Positions 8,173 to 16,760 of a stretch of DNA of 64,000 nucleotides are shown here, piece after piece; position 1 is the stretch's first letter; each line of letters opens with the position of its first letter. The stretch is from Clostridiales bacterium (GTDB lineage: Bacteria; Bacillota; Clostridia; Oscillospirales; Oscillospiraceae), in the NCBI GenBank assembly GCA_003150355.1, contig QAMJ01000011.1, forward strand, positions 291,769 through 355,768. Direction: 5' to 3'. The notes under the pieces were generated by a model, which ran no database searches, was not told the DNA's origin, and worked only from the letters and a program-made list of their open reading frames with translations. Position numbers and translations under genes: made by a program.

Positions 8173-8251
8173 AATTAACTGCTTTTAACCGCCGCCTTTC
8201 GCTGTCTTTCGACGCCCGCGGTCAATAAATTTTTACGGAGGGATATCGCAG

Positions 8252-10189
8252 ATGATAGATGAAAGTTTTACTGTCAGCCAATCGTCCTCAGAGAAAAACG
8301 CCATACAGTTATCTCTGTATCACTCCGCGCACTTGGGCATTCCCAAGTTCTGCGATAAGCTCCCGGAGGTTTCAGAGAAGAGCAAGAACGACTGCCAGAA
8401 GCATATTTCCGGGCACACGCTGCTTATCAGGGAATCCGCCCCGGATTACTATGAGCGCCTGACGGACATTCTCGCGGCAAACAAATCCGTGCTGATGTAC
8501 GTCTCGCCGAACTTCGATATATACGGGCGGTTCGGCGATCTGGAGCTGAAGGATGAGCTGAAAGCCATCAATCTCCGTTTCGGTGCAAATACGTCCGAGG
8601 ATCTGATCGGCACAAACGCGGTCGCGCTGTCCGTGAAGCAGTCGGCCAGCGTATGGACGATCGGCCGGCAGAATTACGCTCAGGCGCTGCACCCTTATGC
8701 GTTCTATGCCTTCACCGTAAAGGGCAAGTACAACAGATATGTCCACATCCTTCTCGTGACGCGCAAGGAAAATCTCTCTCCTGCGACGGTGTGCCTGTTC
8801 CGCCTTATCGAGGCGACGGAGACGGTCTATTCCTCCGGCGTGCTCACTGCCGACCACTGGGCAAAAGAGGGTCTGATCCGGACGGAGTACGGCAGCGTGA
8901 GGACGGAGAACATACTGATAATCCTCGGCTCGTCCGGTCAGGTGACCTATGTGAACGATATCTTCTATCAGCTCTTCAGCACCAACTACAACAACGTTAT
9001 AAACTACCCGCTCCCGGACGTTGTCCCGGAGCTCGGCTATGTGATCGACAGCATCTACGGCAAAGGCATCATCCCCTCGCCGCAGGTGGTCACATTTTCG
9101 GCCATCGGCGCGACGGAATATCATGTGACCTGTACATATGCCGACGGGCACTCCGCGGACAAGGGCTTCGTCATAACCGCGCAGCGTATGCTGTCGGTCG
9201 CAAAGAGCCACGTTTCGGCGGAGAGCGGCGCAAAATATACCTTCGACAGCCTTGTCGGCGTGAGCGACAATTTCTGCGCGCTCAAGCAATTTGCCGAGCG
9301 CGTCGCCGCAACGAACTGCACCGTGCTTATCCGCGGCGAGAGCGGTACCGGAAAAGAGCTTTTCGCCCACTCCATCCATAACGCATCCAACCGCTGGGAC
9401 AAACCCTTTGTATCCATAAACTGTGCCGCGATCCCGCGCGACCTCATAGGCAGCGAGCTGTTCGGCTATGTCGGCGGAGCGTTCACCGGGGCGAGCCGTA
9501 CCGGCGCGAAGGGCAAATTCGAGCAGGCCGACGGCGGAACGCTGTTTCTGGACGAGATCGCCGAGATGCCGCTGGATATGCAGAGCGTGCTGCTGCGCGT
9601 CTTGGAGGAGGGCGAAATAACGCGCATCGGCGGGAGCAAGTCCATCCCCGTCAATGTACGCCTTATCGCCGCCACGAACCAGAACCTTGAGGACTATATC
9701 CACAGCGGAAAGTTCAGGCTGGATCTGTTTTACAGGCTGAATATAATCTCGCTCAATACCATCCCGCTGCGCGAGCATAAGGCGGATATCGACGCGCTTG
9801 CCGATTCGTTCATCTCCAAGTTTTCCAAGCGGCACAATAAGCCCTGCGACGGTATATCCGCCGAGGCCAGAAGCATCCTGCACGCATACGATTGGCCGGG
9901 GAACACACGCGAGCTGAGAAACGTTATAGAGCGCGGGATAATCACGATGAGCGGCCGCTTCATAGAGACTCACGATCTGCCGCCGGAGCTGATGCGAAAC
10001 GGCACGGTGCGGAGCATGCGCGCACAGGAAGACACATATTCTGACGCGCTCATATCGGATCAGGAAAGCTCCAGAAAAAAAGCCGTCGCGCAGCTGATGA
10101 GAGAATACGACGGCAACAAGGCGAAAGTCGCAAGATCGCTTGGGATCGCGAGATCCACGCTGTACAGGATATTGAAAGAACGGGAATAA
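8252..10189 (+). CDS. Sigma-54-dependent Fis-family transcriptional activator
   Basis: 645 residues. The N-terminal part (about 80-170) looks like an AcoR-type GAF sensor (EDLIGTNAVALSV), followed by a PAS-like segment (about 215-300) beginning LIILGSSGQVTYVN. The AAA+ domain has Walker A GESGTGKE (362-369), the sigma-54 contact loop GAFTGA (409-414), Walker B LFLDEIAEM and the FRLDLFYRLN region. The C-terminus carries a Fis-type helix-turn-helix (AKVARSLGIARSTLYRIL). No phosphoacceptor receiver domain is present, so a small ligand such as the imported acid or its CoA ester is the likely signal. The gene lies between the two sigma-54 operons it presumably switches on. GGAGGG precedes the ATG. 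Confidence 0.95.
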   Translation: MIDESFTVSQSSSEKNAIQLSLYHSAHLGIPKFCDKLPEVSEKSKNDCQKHISGHTLLIRESAPDYYERLTDILAANKSVLMYVSPNFDIYGRFGDLELKDELKAINLRFGANTSEDLIGTNAVALSVKQSASVWTIGRQNYAQALHPYAFYAFTVKGKYNRYVHILLVTRKENLSPATVCLFRLIEATETVYSSGVLTADHWAKEGLIRTEYGSVRTENILIILGSSGQVTYVNDIFYQLFSTNYNNVINYPLPDVVPELGYVIDSIYGKGIIPSPQVVTFSAIGATEYHVTCTYADGHSADKGFVITAQRMLSVAKSHVSAESGAKYTFDSLVGVSDNFCALKQFAERVAATNCTVLIRGESGTGKELFAHSIHNASNRWDKPFVSINCAAIPRDLIGSELFGYVGGAFTGASRTGAKGKFEQADGGTLFLDEIAEMPLDMQSVLLRVLEEGEITRIGGSKSIPVNVRLIAATNQNLEDYIHSGKFRLDLFYRLNIISLNTIPLREHKADIDALADSFISKFSKRHNKPCDGISAEARSILHAYDWPGNTRELRNVIERGIITMSGRFIETHDLPPELMRNGTVRSMRAQEDTYSDALISDQESSRKKAVAQLMREYDGNKAKVARSLGIARSTLYRILKERE

Positions 10190-10214
10190 ACGCGCGTAAT
10201 TCATATGTTTTTTG

Positions 10215-10243
10215 ACGGGGTGCTGGTTTTCGGCGCCCCGTTT
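10215..10243 (+). terminator. Terminator after the activator gene
   Basis: The stem ACGGGGTGC/GCGCCCCGT (one G-U pair) is followed by TTT, about 25 bp past the stop codon and just before the sigma-54 promoter. The T-tract is short, so it separates the constitutive activator transcript from the inducible operon only moderately well. Confidence 0.55.
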
Positions 10244-10249
10244 AAAAGT

Positions 10250-10264
10250 TGGCACGTTTTTTGC
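10250..10264 (+). promoter_or_regulatory. Sigma-54 (-24/-12) promoter of the rightward operon
   Basis: TGGCACG-TTTT-TTGC is a perfect consensus element with correct GG/GC spacing, 57 bp upstream of the fixA-like start codon. It is nearly identical to the element at 7873-7887 on the other strand, which points to co-regulation. Confidence 0.92.
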
Positions 10265-10320
10265 GACGTAAGTTATTGTGAATTAAACTGCAATTGCGCA
10301 GAGAAAATGAGAGGTGTTTT

Positions 10321-11079
10321 ATGAAAATACTTGTATGCTTCAAATTCATCCGCGATGAGGAAGGAATATCTGTCAACGCAGACCGCACGATAAATCTTGA
10401 TTCTGCACCGTGGGTGATAAGTCCCTATGACCTCAACGCCATCGAAGCCGGCATGAAGCTTGCCGCCGAGGCGGGCGAGAGCACTGTCGAAGTCCTCACG
10501 GTCGGCGGCGAAGCTCTGGACAATTCCAAGATGAGAAAGGCCGTCCTCTCCAGAGGTCCCGTCAAGATGTATGGCGTCAAGGCTGGTGAGTGCGGCGATA
10601 TGTACTCCACCGCAGTCCTCCTCAAGGGCGCCATCGAAAAGATCGGCGATGCCGATCTCGTGATATGCGGCGAGGGCAGCGGCGATATGTATTCTCAGGC
10701 AATGGGCAATGTACTCGCAGCTCTCCTGAACGCCGCCGCCGTCAACTCCGTCGAAGACCTCAGCTTTGAGGACGGCGCAGTCTACGCCAGCCGCAGCAGC
10801 GGCAAGCGCGTCGAAAAGCTCAAGCTCAACGGCCCTGCGGTCGTGTCCGTCACGAGCGATATCTGCCGTCCGCACATCCCCTCGATGAAAGATATCATGG
10901 CTGCCGGCAAGAAGCCGGTCGAGGTCTGGGACGCTTCCGAGTTTGAGTCCGTCTCAGCACCTGTCACGACCGTGTCCGTCCTCGCGCCCGAGCGCACCGA
11001 CCGTATGCAGACGGTGTTCAAGGCATCCGATGAAACCGGCATTGACGAATTTGTCAAGGCGCTGAAGAAGAGCATATAA
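10321..11079 (+). CDS. fixA: Electron transfer flavoprotein beta subunit, FixA-like
   Basis: 252 residues. The segments YDLNAIEAGMKLAAEAG, VLSRGP, LVICGEGSGDMYSQ and the IPSMKDIMAAGKKPVEVW tail resemble enteric FixA, the ETF beta partner for CaiA, more than the LctB/Bcd-type ETF beta encoded at 14965. It pairs with the next gene to form a soluble heterodimer that carries FAD and passes electrons to an acyl-CoA dehydrogenase-type enzyme, here most likely the CaiA-like protein. It is the first gene of the rightward sigma-54 operon. GAGAGGTG precedes the ATG at 10321; the frame remains open 27 bp upstream, overlapping the promoter region, so the internal ATG is preferred. The FixC and FixX partners are absent from the window. 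Confidence 0.9.
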   Translation: MKILVCFKFIRDEEGISVNADRTINLDSAPWVISPYDLNAIEAGMKLAAEAGESTVEVLTVGGEALDNSKMRKAVLSRGPVKMYGVKAGECGDMYSTAVLLKGAIEKIGDADLVICGEGSGDMYSQAMGNVLAALLNAAAVNSVEDLSFEDGAVYASRSSGKRVEKLKLNGPAVVSVTSDICRPHIPSMKDIMAAGKKPVEVWDASEFESVSAPVTTVSVLAPERTDRMQTVFKASDETGIDEFVKALKKSI

Positions 11080-11092
11080 GGAGGTCAATGAA

Positions 11093-11980
11093 ATGGAAAG
11101 AATTTTTGTTTTTGCTAACGAAGCAGGCAGCGTCGCTGAGCTGACCTCCGGTGCAAAGGCTTCCGGAGCAAGCGTCGCGCTCGTCACCAGCGGAAAGACC
11201 TACGGCTGCGCGGACGAAGTTTTTGCGTACCCCGAAGAAGTTTCCCTCGTATCGGTGCTCAGCGCCGTTTCCGAGCTGATCGTCAGCCAGAAGCCGCAGC
11301 TGCTGCTGTGCGAATCCGGCAGCGACGGCCGTCTGCTTGCCGGCTACACCGCTGCAAAGCTCGGCGTCAGCCCCCTGTGCGATGTCATGTCCCTCAGCTG
11401 CACCGCGGACGCCGTGGAGACGACCCGCCTTGTCTACGGCGGCAGCGCCGTGAAGACCGAGCAGTGCGCCTTCCCCGCCGTCGCCATCGTCTGCGCGGGC
11501 ACGTTTGAAGCATCCGACGCCGCTGCGGAGCCGCCGGTCACGCAGATCAACTGCTCCGGCAGCTGCTCTGTCGAGCTTGCCGGCACGAGCGCTGTAGAAG
11601 CCTCCACCGTGAACCTTGCCGCCGCGAAGCGCGTCGTCGGCGTTGGCCGCGGCCTCGCCTCCGCTGACAACATCCCCGCCGCTGAAAAGCTTGCCGCCGC
11701 GCTCGGCGCGGAGATCGGCTGCACCCGCCCCGTCGCGGAGGAAGAGCACTGGTACAGCAAGGATCGCTATATCGGCGTTTCCGGCGTTATGATAAAGCCG
11801 AACTTCTATCTGGCTATCGGCATCTCCGGACAGATCCAGCACATGGTCGGCGTCAATCAGACCAATGTCATCTGCGCGATCAACAAGGATGAGAACGCCC
11901 CCATAATAAAGCAGGCCGATTACACCCTGATAGGCGATGTCAACGCAGTCCTTCCCGCGATAATCGAAAAGCTTGGCTGA
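11093..11980 (+). CDS. fixB: Electron transfer flavoprotein alpha subunit, FixB-like
   Basis: 295 residues. The C-terminal FAD-binding domain is typical of ETF alpha: VVGVGRGLASADNI, GAEIGCTRPVAE, YIGVSGVMIKPNFYLAIGISGQIQHMVG and INKDENAPI. These stretches match enteric FixB closely as remembered. The N-terminal domain is shorter and more diverged. It starts 13 bp after fixA behind AAGGAGG, so it is translated from the same mRNA. Together they should form the electron donor (or acceptor) for the CaiA-like reductase encoded on the divergent operon. No ferredoxin extension is present. Confidence 0.9.
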   Translation: MERIFVFANEAGSVAELTSGAKASGASVALVTSGKTYGCADEVFAYPEEVSLVSVLSAVSELIVSQKPQLLLCESGSDGRLLAGYTAAKLGVSPLCDVMSLSCTADAVETTRLVYGGSAVKTEQCAFPAVAIVCAGTFEASDAAAEPPVTQINCSGSCSVELAGTSAVEASTVNLAAAKRVVGVGRGLASADNIPAAEKLAAALGAEIGCTRPVAEEEHWYSKDRYIGVSGVMIKPNFYLAIGISGQIQHMVGVNQTNVICAINKDENAPIIKQADYTLIGDVNAVLPAIIEKLG

Positions 11981-12023
11981 GACGGAATGTCCGGAACGAA
12001 GCAGACAGAGAGGAGCGAACAAT

Positions 12024-13595
12024 ATGTACGGTATAGGCAGCCTTCTTACAAGAGCCGCGCGCGCATATCCCGACCGCATGGCAGTGGCTGACGTTACGCA
12101 CAGCCTGAGCTATTCTGAACTGAATGACCGCGTAAACAGAATTGCGAATTTCCTTTGGAGCATCGGCCTTACAAAGGGCAGCCGCATCGGCTTCATCTGC
12201 GATAACTGCGTGGAGTTTGCTGAGCTCTGGCTCGCGACGCAGAAGATAGGCGTCGTCGCCGTCCTTCTGAACTACCGCGCGAAGAAAGAGGAGATTGCCA
12301 GAGACGTAAGGCGCTCCAACTGCAACGCGCTGTTCTACTCCCCGAAGTGGAAAGAGAGCATCTCGCTCAGGAACATAAGCGACAGCGATGTGCGCTATCT
12401 CATAAGCTTCGGCGACAGCACCATAGACGGGCACATAAACCTCGACTATATATGCAGCGTGTCAGATAACACGGAGCCGAACGTCAAAATAAAAGAGACG
12501 AACTTCTCCACCATCCTTTACACCAGCGGCTCGACCGGCCTGTCCAAGGGCGTCATCCGGACGCACCGCATGGTCATGGCCTACGCCATGCAGATGGCCG
12601 CCGAGCATGAGTACTATAAGACCGAGAGCATCTGCATTCTTTCCCACAGTCCGCTTTTCCATACCGGCGGCCTGAGCATGCTTATGAAGTCCCTGGCGCT
12701 CAACGGCTCCTATATCGGAGTCAACCATCTCGACCCCGAGACCTACGGCTCGCTTATCGAGAAATACAAGGTGACGCAGCTCTTCCTCGTTCCGCCGGTG
12801 AATATAATGCGCTTTGCCGACTCTGACGCGATAAGAAAGCACGACCTGTCCAGTGTGAACTTCATCTGGGCGACCGGCGGTAAGCTTTCGAAGGACTATG
12901 TCCTCGCGATGCTCGACCTGTTCCCCGGCGTGAGGATAAAGACCTCCTACGGCGGCACGGAATTCTGCGCGGCCTGCTCCATCAGCTATGAGCTGACGCG
13001 GGACGATATCGAAAAGGATCCCCAGCTTCTGGAGAGCGCGGGCTATCTCGGCCAGTTTGCCGATGTGCGCCTTGTGGATGAAAACGGCTGCGACGTGCCC
13101 GCAGGTCAGCCCGGCGAGCTCTGGGTGTCCTCGCCGTTTGTCATGTACGGCTATCTTGACGACCCCATTTCCACCGCGGAGGTACTGACCGACGGCTGGT
13201 ACCACACCGGAGACGTCTTCCGTCAGGACGAAAGAGGTCTGTACTTCTTCCTCGACCGCATCAGTGCGATGATAAAAACCGGCGGAGAAAATGTCTACCC
13301 GAACGAGGTGGAGTCCGTGCTGCGCAAGCACCCCAGCGTTATGGACTGCGCGGTCTTCTCCGTCCCCGACCCCAAGTGGGGCGAAGCGGTCGCCGCCGCT
13401 TTGGTTCCGGAGGACGGCAGCATAGACCTCCGCGATGTCCATGCCTTCGCCAAGGAGAATCTCGCGGGCTACCGCAAGCCGCAGTATTACACTGTGCTCA
13501 GCGAGCTGCCCAAGACCGCGTCCGGAAAAACAGACCGCCGCGCACTGAAAGAATCGAACAGCTGCACGCTCACAAGTATAAAAGAGTTAGAGTAA
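12024..13595 (+). CDS. Acyl-CoA synthetase (AMP-forming), CaiC-like
   Basis: 523 residues with a full adenylate-forming enzyme layout. The P-loop-like YTSGSTGLSKG lies near residue 170, then YGGTEFC (substrate pocket/A5 motif), GWYHTGDVF with the catalytic Asp, the hinge region around FFLDRISAMIKTGGENVYPNEVES, and the C-terminal lid PKTASGKTDRR containing the conserved Lys. It should activate a carboxylic acid to acyl-AMP and then to the CoA thioester using ATP. It lies 43 bp after fixB, and AGAGAGGAG precedes the ATG at 12024; an earlier in-frame ATG at 11973 overlaps fixB and has no family-like sequence. In the island it would supply the first CoA ester that the CaiB-like transferase then recycles. 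Confidence 0.88.
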   Translation: MYGIGSLLTRAARAYPDRMAVADVTHSLSYSELNDRVNRIANFLWSIGLTKGSRIGFICDNCVEFAELWLATQKIGVVAVLLNYRAKKEEIARDVRRSNCNALFYSPKWKESISLRNISDSDVRYLISFGDSTIDGHINLDYICSVSDNTEPNVKIKETNFSTILYTSGSTGLSKGVIRTHRMVMAYAMQMAAEHEYYKTESICILSHSPLFHTGGLSMLMKSLALNGSYIGVNHLDPETYGSLIEKYKVTQLFLVPPVNIMRFADSDAIRKHDLSSVNFIWATGGKLSKDYVLAMLDLFPGVRIKTSYGGTEFCAACSISYELTRDDIEKDPQLLESAGYLGQFADVRLVDENGCDVPAGQPGELWVSSPFVMYGYLDDPISTAEVLTDGWYHTGDVFRQDERGLYFFLDRISAMIKTGGENVYPNEVESVLRKHPSVMDCAVFSVPDPKWGEAVAAALVPEDGSIDLRDVHAFAKENLAGYRKPQYYTVLSELPKTASGKTDRRALKESNSCTLTSIKELE

Positions 13596-13621
13596 TACCA
13601 TAGATAACAGGAGAAAGAACA

Positions 13622-14965
13622 ATGTTGGAAGCAATAAAAGAAATAGTCGGCGAAAGCAGGTTTTTCACCGCCGACGCAATAGGCGCAGACTACTGCCATG
13701 ACGAGTGCCCGGGCGTTGCCGGGACTCCCGACGCCGTAGCCGAGGTCACAAGCACCGAACAGGCCGCCGCCGTCGTGAAGCTCTGCGCCGAAGCAGGCGT
13801 CCCCGTCACCGTGCGCGGCGCAGGCACCGGCCAAGCCGGTGGCTCCGTCCCCGTCTCGGGCGGCGTAGTCCTCTCCCTCAAGGCCATGGATCAGATCCTT
13901 GAATTTGATGAAGCCGCGCGCACCCTGCGCGTCCAGCCCGGCGTCCTGCTTCAGGACGTCAAGGCTGAGGCCGAGAAGCACGGCCTGTATTATCCCCCCG
14001 ACCCCGGTGAGAAGACTGCCACCATCGGCGGCAACGCCGCGACCAATGCCTCTGGCCCCTACGCCGTCAAGTATGGCTCGACCAGAGACTATGTCGCCGC
14101 CCTCACCGTCGTCCGTGCTGACGGCAGCACGGAGACTCTCAGCGGCGTAGACCTTGAGTCTGTCATAGGCAGCGAGGGTACTCTGGCCGTCATCACAGAG
14201 CTCACTCTCAGGCTCATAGACAAGCCCAAGGCCGATGCTATCCTGCTCTTCCCGTTCATGGATACCGAGACCTGCCTCAATGCTGCCAACACCCTGCTGG
14301 CAAAGGACTATGCCCCCGCCGTCGTCGAGTACATGGATACCGACATTGTGGAGTTCTCCGGCAATGTTACCGGCAACCCCGTGTTCCCTGTCGAGATGGA
14401 CGGCGAGCGCGTCGGCGCGACGCTCATGCTCACCCTTGAGGGCGAGGACGATGACTCCGTCATGGAAAAGATGGAGGAGATCGCGGAGCTGGCCGAGGAG
14501 ATAGAGTGCCTCGACATCCTCGTCGGCGACACCCCGACCATGAAGCGCGAGTTCTGGGCAGCGCATGACGCATTCCACACCTCCATGGAGAGCGGAGCCA
14601 AAAACGCAATCGAGTATAACATCACCGTCCCGGCGGAGAAGATCTCCGAGATGGTGGAGTATGCCAAGGCCGAGGGCGAAGCCAAGGGGCTCAAGGTCAT
14701 GGCCTATGCCCATGTCGGCAGCGGCGGGATGCACATCCATGCCGTGTCCGACGGCGCGAAAGCAGAGTTCGCGGCAAAGGTCATAGAGCTCGCGGCGCTT
14801 ATTTACGGAAAGTGTTCAGAGCTTGGCGGCAGCATCCGCGGCGAATACGGCATCGGCTGCGCGAAGAAGCAGTACCTCGGTGCTGAGGCGCTCGATAAGT
14901 TCAGCGCGCTCAAGGCAAAATATGATCCCAAGGGTATACTCAATCCCGGAAAGGCGGCAGACTAA
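13622..14965 (+). CDS. FAD-linked oxidase of the GlcD/LctD type (VAO/PCMH fold)
   Basis: 447 residues. The N-terminal FAD-binding PCMH domain has VTVRGAGTGQAGG, PDPGEKTATIGGNAATNASG and GSEGTL; the C-terminal cap ends in YDPKGILNPGK. These enzymes oxidise 2-hydroxy acids and, when encoded with ETF genes as here, can pass electrons to NAD and ferredoxin (the LctBCD lactate dehydrogenase of acetogens). The metal/active-site motifs are altered. The usual HxGDGNxH reads HVGSGGMHIH (364-373) and the usual GEHGIG reads GEYGIG (407-412), so the second-shell Asp/Asn and the His after the ligand Glu are missing, whereas His364, His371 and Glu408 remain. The substrate is therefore uncertain. The gene overlaps etfB by one base (TAATG). 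Confidence 0.85.
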   Translation: MLEAIKEIVGESRFFTADAIGADYCHDECPGVAGTPDAVAEVTSTEQAAAVVKLCAEAGVPVTVRGAGTGQAGGSVPVSGGVVLSLKAMDQILEFDEAARTLRVQPGVLLQDVKAEAEKHGLYYPPDPGEKTATIGGNAATNASGPYAVKYGSTRDYVAALTVVRADGSTETLSGVDLESVIGSEGTLAVITELTLRLIDKPKADAILLFPFMDTETCLNAANTLLAKDYAPAVVEYMDTDIVEFSGNVTGNPVFPVEMDGERVGATLMLTLEGEDDDSVMEKMEEIAELAEEIECLDILVGDTPTMKREFWAAHDAFHTSMESGAKNAIEYNITVPAEKISEMVEYAKAEGEAKGLKVMAYAHVGSGGMHIHAVSDGAKAEFAAKVIELAALIYGKCSELGGSIRGEYGIGCAKKQYLGAEALDKFSALKAKYDPKGILNPGKAAD

Positions 14966-15753
14966 TGCTTAAAATACTGTGCTGTGTAAAGCAGGTCCCG
15001 GATGTTGACCAGATGCGGATGGACCCGGAGACGGGAAACCTCATCCGCGCAGGTGTCCCGGCGATACTCAACCCTCAGGACGCAAACGCCCTCTCCGCGG
15101 CCGTCAAGGTCAAGGAGCAGTACGGCGCGGAGATCACGCTCATCACGATGGGACCCCCGAACGCCGAGGCTGCGCTGCGTGAATGCCTCGCAGTCGGCGC
15201 GGACAAGGCCGTGCTCGTCACCGACCGCGCCTTCGGCAACGCCGACACCCTCGCGACCAGCTATTCCATCATGTCCGCCGCGGCCACTCAGGGCAGCTAC
15301 GACATGATCTTCTGCGGCAAGGAATCTCTCGACGGCGCGACCGGACAGATGGGCGCGCAGCTTGCCCAGCGCTTCGGCGCGGCTCAGGTCACCTCTACTC
15401 TCCTCATCAAGGAAGTGAACGAAGAGGCCAGGACCGCCGTAGTCGAGCGCGAGCTTGAGGACGGCATAGAGACGCTTGAAGTGAAGCTCCCCTGCCTGTT
15501 CACGATAGAGAAGCAGAACTACCCCGCGCGCATCCCCAACCTCAAGGGCAAGATGGCCGCGAAGAAAGCGTCCATCACCACGATCACCTCGAACGACATC
15601 CCCGGCCTTGACCGTGAGCGTATAGGCGACGCGGGTTCTCCGACGAAGGTCCCCCGTATGTTCCCGCCTGTTATGCCCGAACCCGGCGTTATAGTCGACG
15701 AGGGCAGCGCGGAATCGAACGCGGCAAAGCTGCTTGAGATAATGAAGGGCTGA
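14965..15753 (+). CDS. etfB: Electron transfer flavoprotein beta subunit, bifurcating (LctB/Bcd-associated) type
   Basis: 262 residues. The segments LCCVKQVPD at the N-terminus, NPQDANAL, ITLITMGPPNAEAALRECLAVGADKAVLVTDRAFGNADTLATS and GKESLDGATGQMG are characteristic of the clostridial ETF beta subunits that bind NAD(H)-reactive FAD and take part in electron bifurcation or confurcation. It is clearly different from the FixA-like paralogue at 10321. Its start overlaps the stop of the FAD oxidase gene (TAATG), implying translational coupling and a physical complex with that enzyme. Confidence 0.92.
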   Translation: MLKILCCVKQVPDVDQMRMDPETGNLIRAGVPAILNPQDANALSAAVKVKEQYGAEITLITMGPPNAEAALRECLAVGADKAVLVTDRAFGNADTLATSYSIMSAAATQGSYDMIFCGKESLDGATGQMGAQLAQRFGAAQVTSTLLIKEVNEEARTAVVERELEDGIETLEVKLPCLFTIEKQNYPARIPNLKGKMAAKKASITTITSNDIPGLDRERIGDAGSPTKVPRMFPPVMPEPGVIVDEGSAESNAAKLLEIMKG

Positions 15754-15766
15754 GGAGGTGCAGAGA

Positions 15767-16759
15767 ATGGATAAGAGCAATTACAGGAATATGTGGGTAC
15801 ACGTCGAGCATGACGGAGAGAAGATACACCCCGTTACGCTTGAGCTGTGCAGCGAGATAAGAAAGCTCTGCGACCAGTCCGGAGATAAGCTCATCGCCGT
15901 GAGTGCGGGCGAGCTGCCGGAGTCCGAGCTGGAAAAGCTGCGCGGCTGCGGCGCCGACGGCGTCATCATCGCGACAGGCAAGGGCTATGCCCGCTACAGC
16001 ACCGAGGCATACTCCGACCTCTATGTTCAGCTCGTGAACAAGTATACGCCCTCGGCGGTGTTCGTCGGCGCGACGGTGAACGGGCGCGACTTTGCCCCGC
16101 ACTTTGCCGCCTGCCTTGAGACGGGCTGTACCTCCGACGCGACCGAGCTTATATACAACCCTGAGACCAAGGACATCGAGTTCGTAGAACCGGCAGCCGG
16201 CGGCAAGATCATGGCAGTCATCACGATCCCCGTGCTGCGCCCGCAGGTCGGCACGATACGCCCGGGCACGTTCAAGATAGTCCCGGCAGGCAAGCGCGAG
16301 AGCTTCGAGATCATCCACGAGAGCATAGGCTTCGATGAGGAGAAGATCCGCACGAAGCTGCTGGAGTACAAGGCCAACGACTTTGACCCCGAGCTTGACA
16401 TCGCAAGCTGCGAGACGATAGTCTGCGTCGGCAACGGCGTGAAGGACGAGAGCCTCGATAAGTACAGAGAGCTTGCAAAGCTGCTCGGCGGCAAGCTTGC
16501 CGGCACGCGCCCGGTCGTTGACCGTGAGCTGCTGCCGTATAAACTGCAGGTCGGCCAGTCCGGCGTGATGGTAAAGCCGAAGCTGTACATAGGCTTCGGT
16601 GTATCCGGAGCTGTGAACCACGTGACCGGCGTCGATGCGGAGCTCTTCATCGCGGTCAACAAGGATGCCAACGCACCCATCTTCAACTACTGCGACTACG
16701 GCGTCGTCGGCGATATGGATGAAGTCTGCGATCATATGATCGAACTGCTCAAAAAATAA
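15767..16759 (+). CDS. etfA: Electron transfer flavoprotein alpha subunit, LctC-like
   Basis: 330 residues with the C-terminal FAD domain (CVGNGVKDE, GGKLAGTRPVVDRELLPYKLQVGQSGVMVKPKLYIGFGVSGAVNHVTG, FIAVNKDANAPIF). It has no N-terminal [4Fe-4S] ferredoxin domain of the kind fused to some acetogen LctC proteins; instead it begins with a short, lysine-rich WVHVEHDGEKIHPVTLEL segment. GAGGAGGTG precedes the ATG at 15767, so this start is preferred over a GTG 9 bp upstream. It is the partner of the adjacent etfB and probably of the FAD oxidase. The etfA stop is followed almost at once by the MBL gene. Confidence 0.9.
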   Translation: MDKSNYRNMWVHVEHDGEKIHPVTLELCSEIRKLCDQSGDKLIAVSAGELPESELEKLRGCGADGVIIATGKGYARYSTEAYSDLYVQLVNKYTPSAVFVGATVNGRDFAPHFAACLETGCTSDATELIYNPETKDIEFVEPAAGGKIMAVITIPVLRPQVGTIRPGTFKIVPAGKRESFEIIHESIGFDEEKIRTKLLEYKANDFDPELDIASCETIVCVGNGVKDESLDKYRELAKLLGGKLAGTRPVVDRELLPYKLQVGQSGVMVKPKLYIGFGVSGAVNHVTGVDAELFIAVNKDANAPIFNYCDYGVVGDMDEVCDHMIELLKK

Positions 16760-16760
16760 A

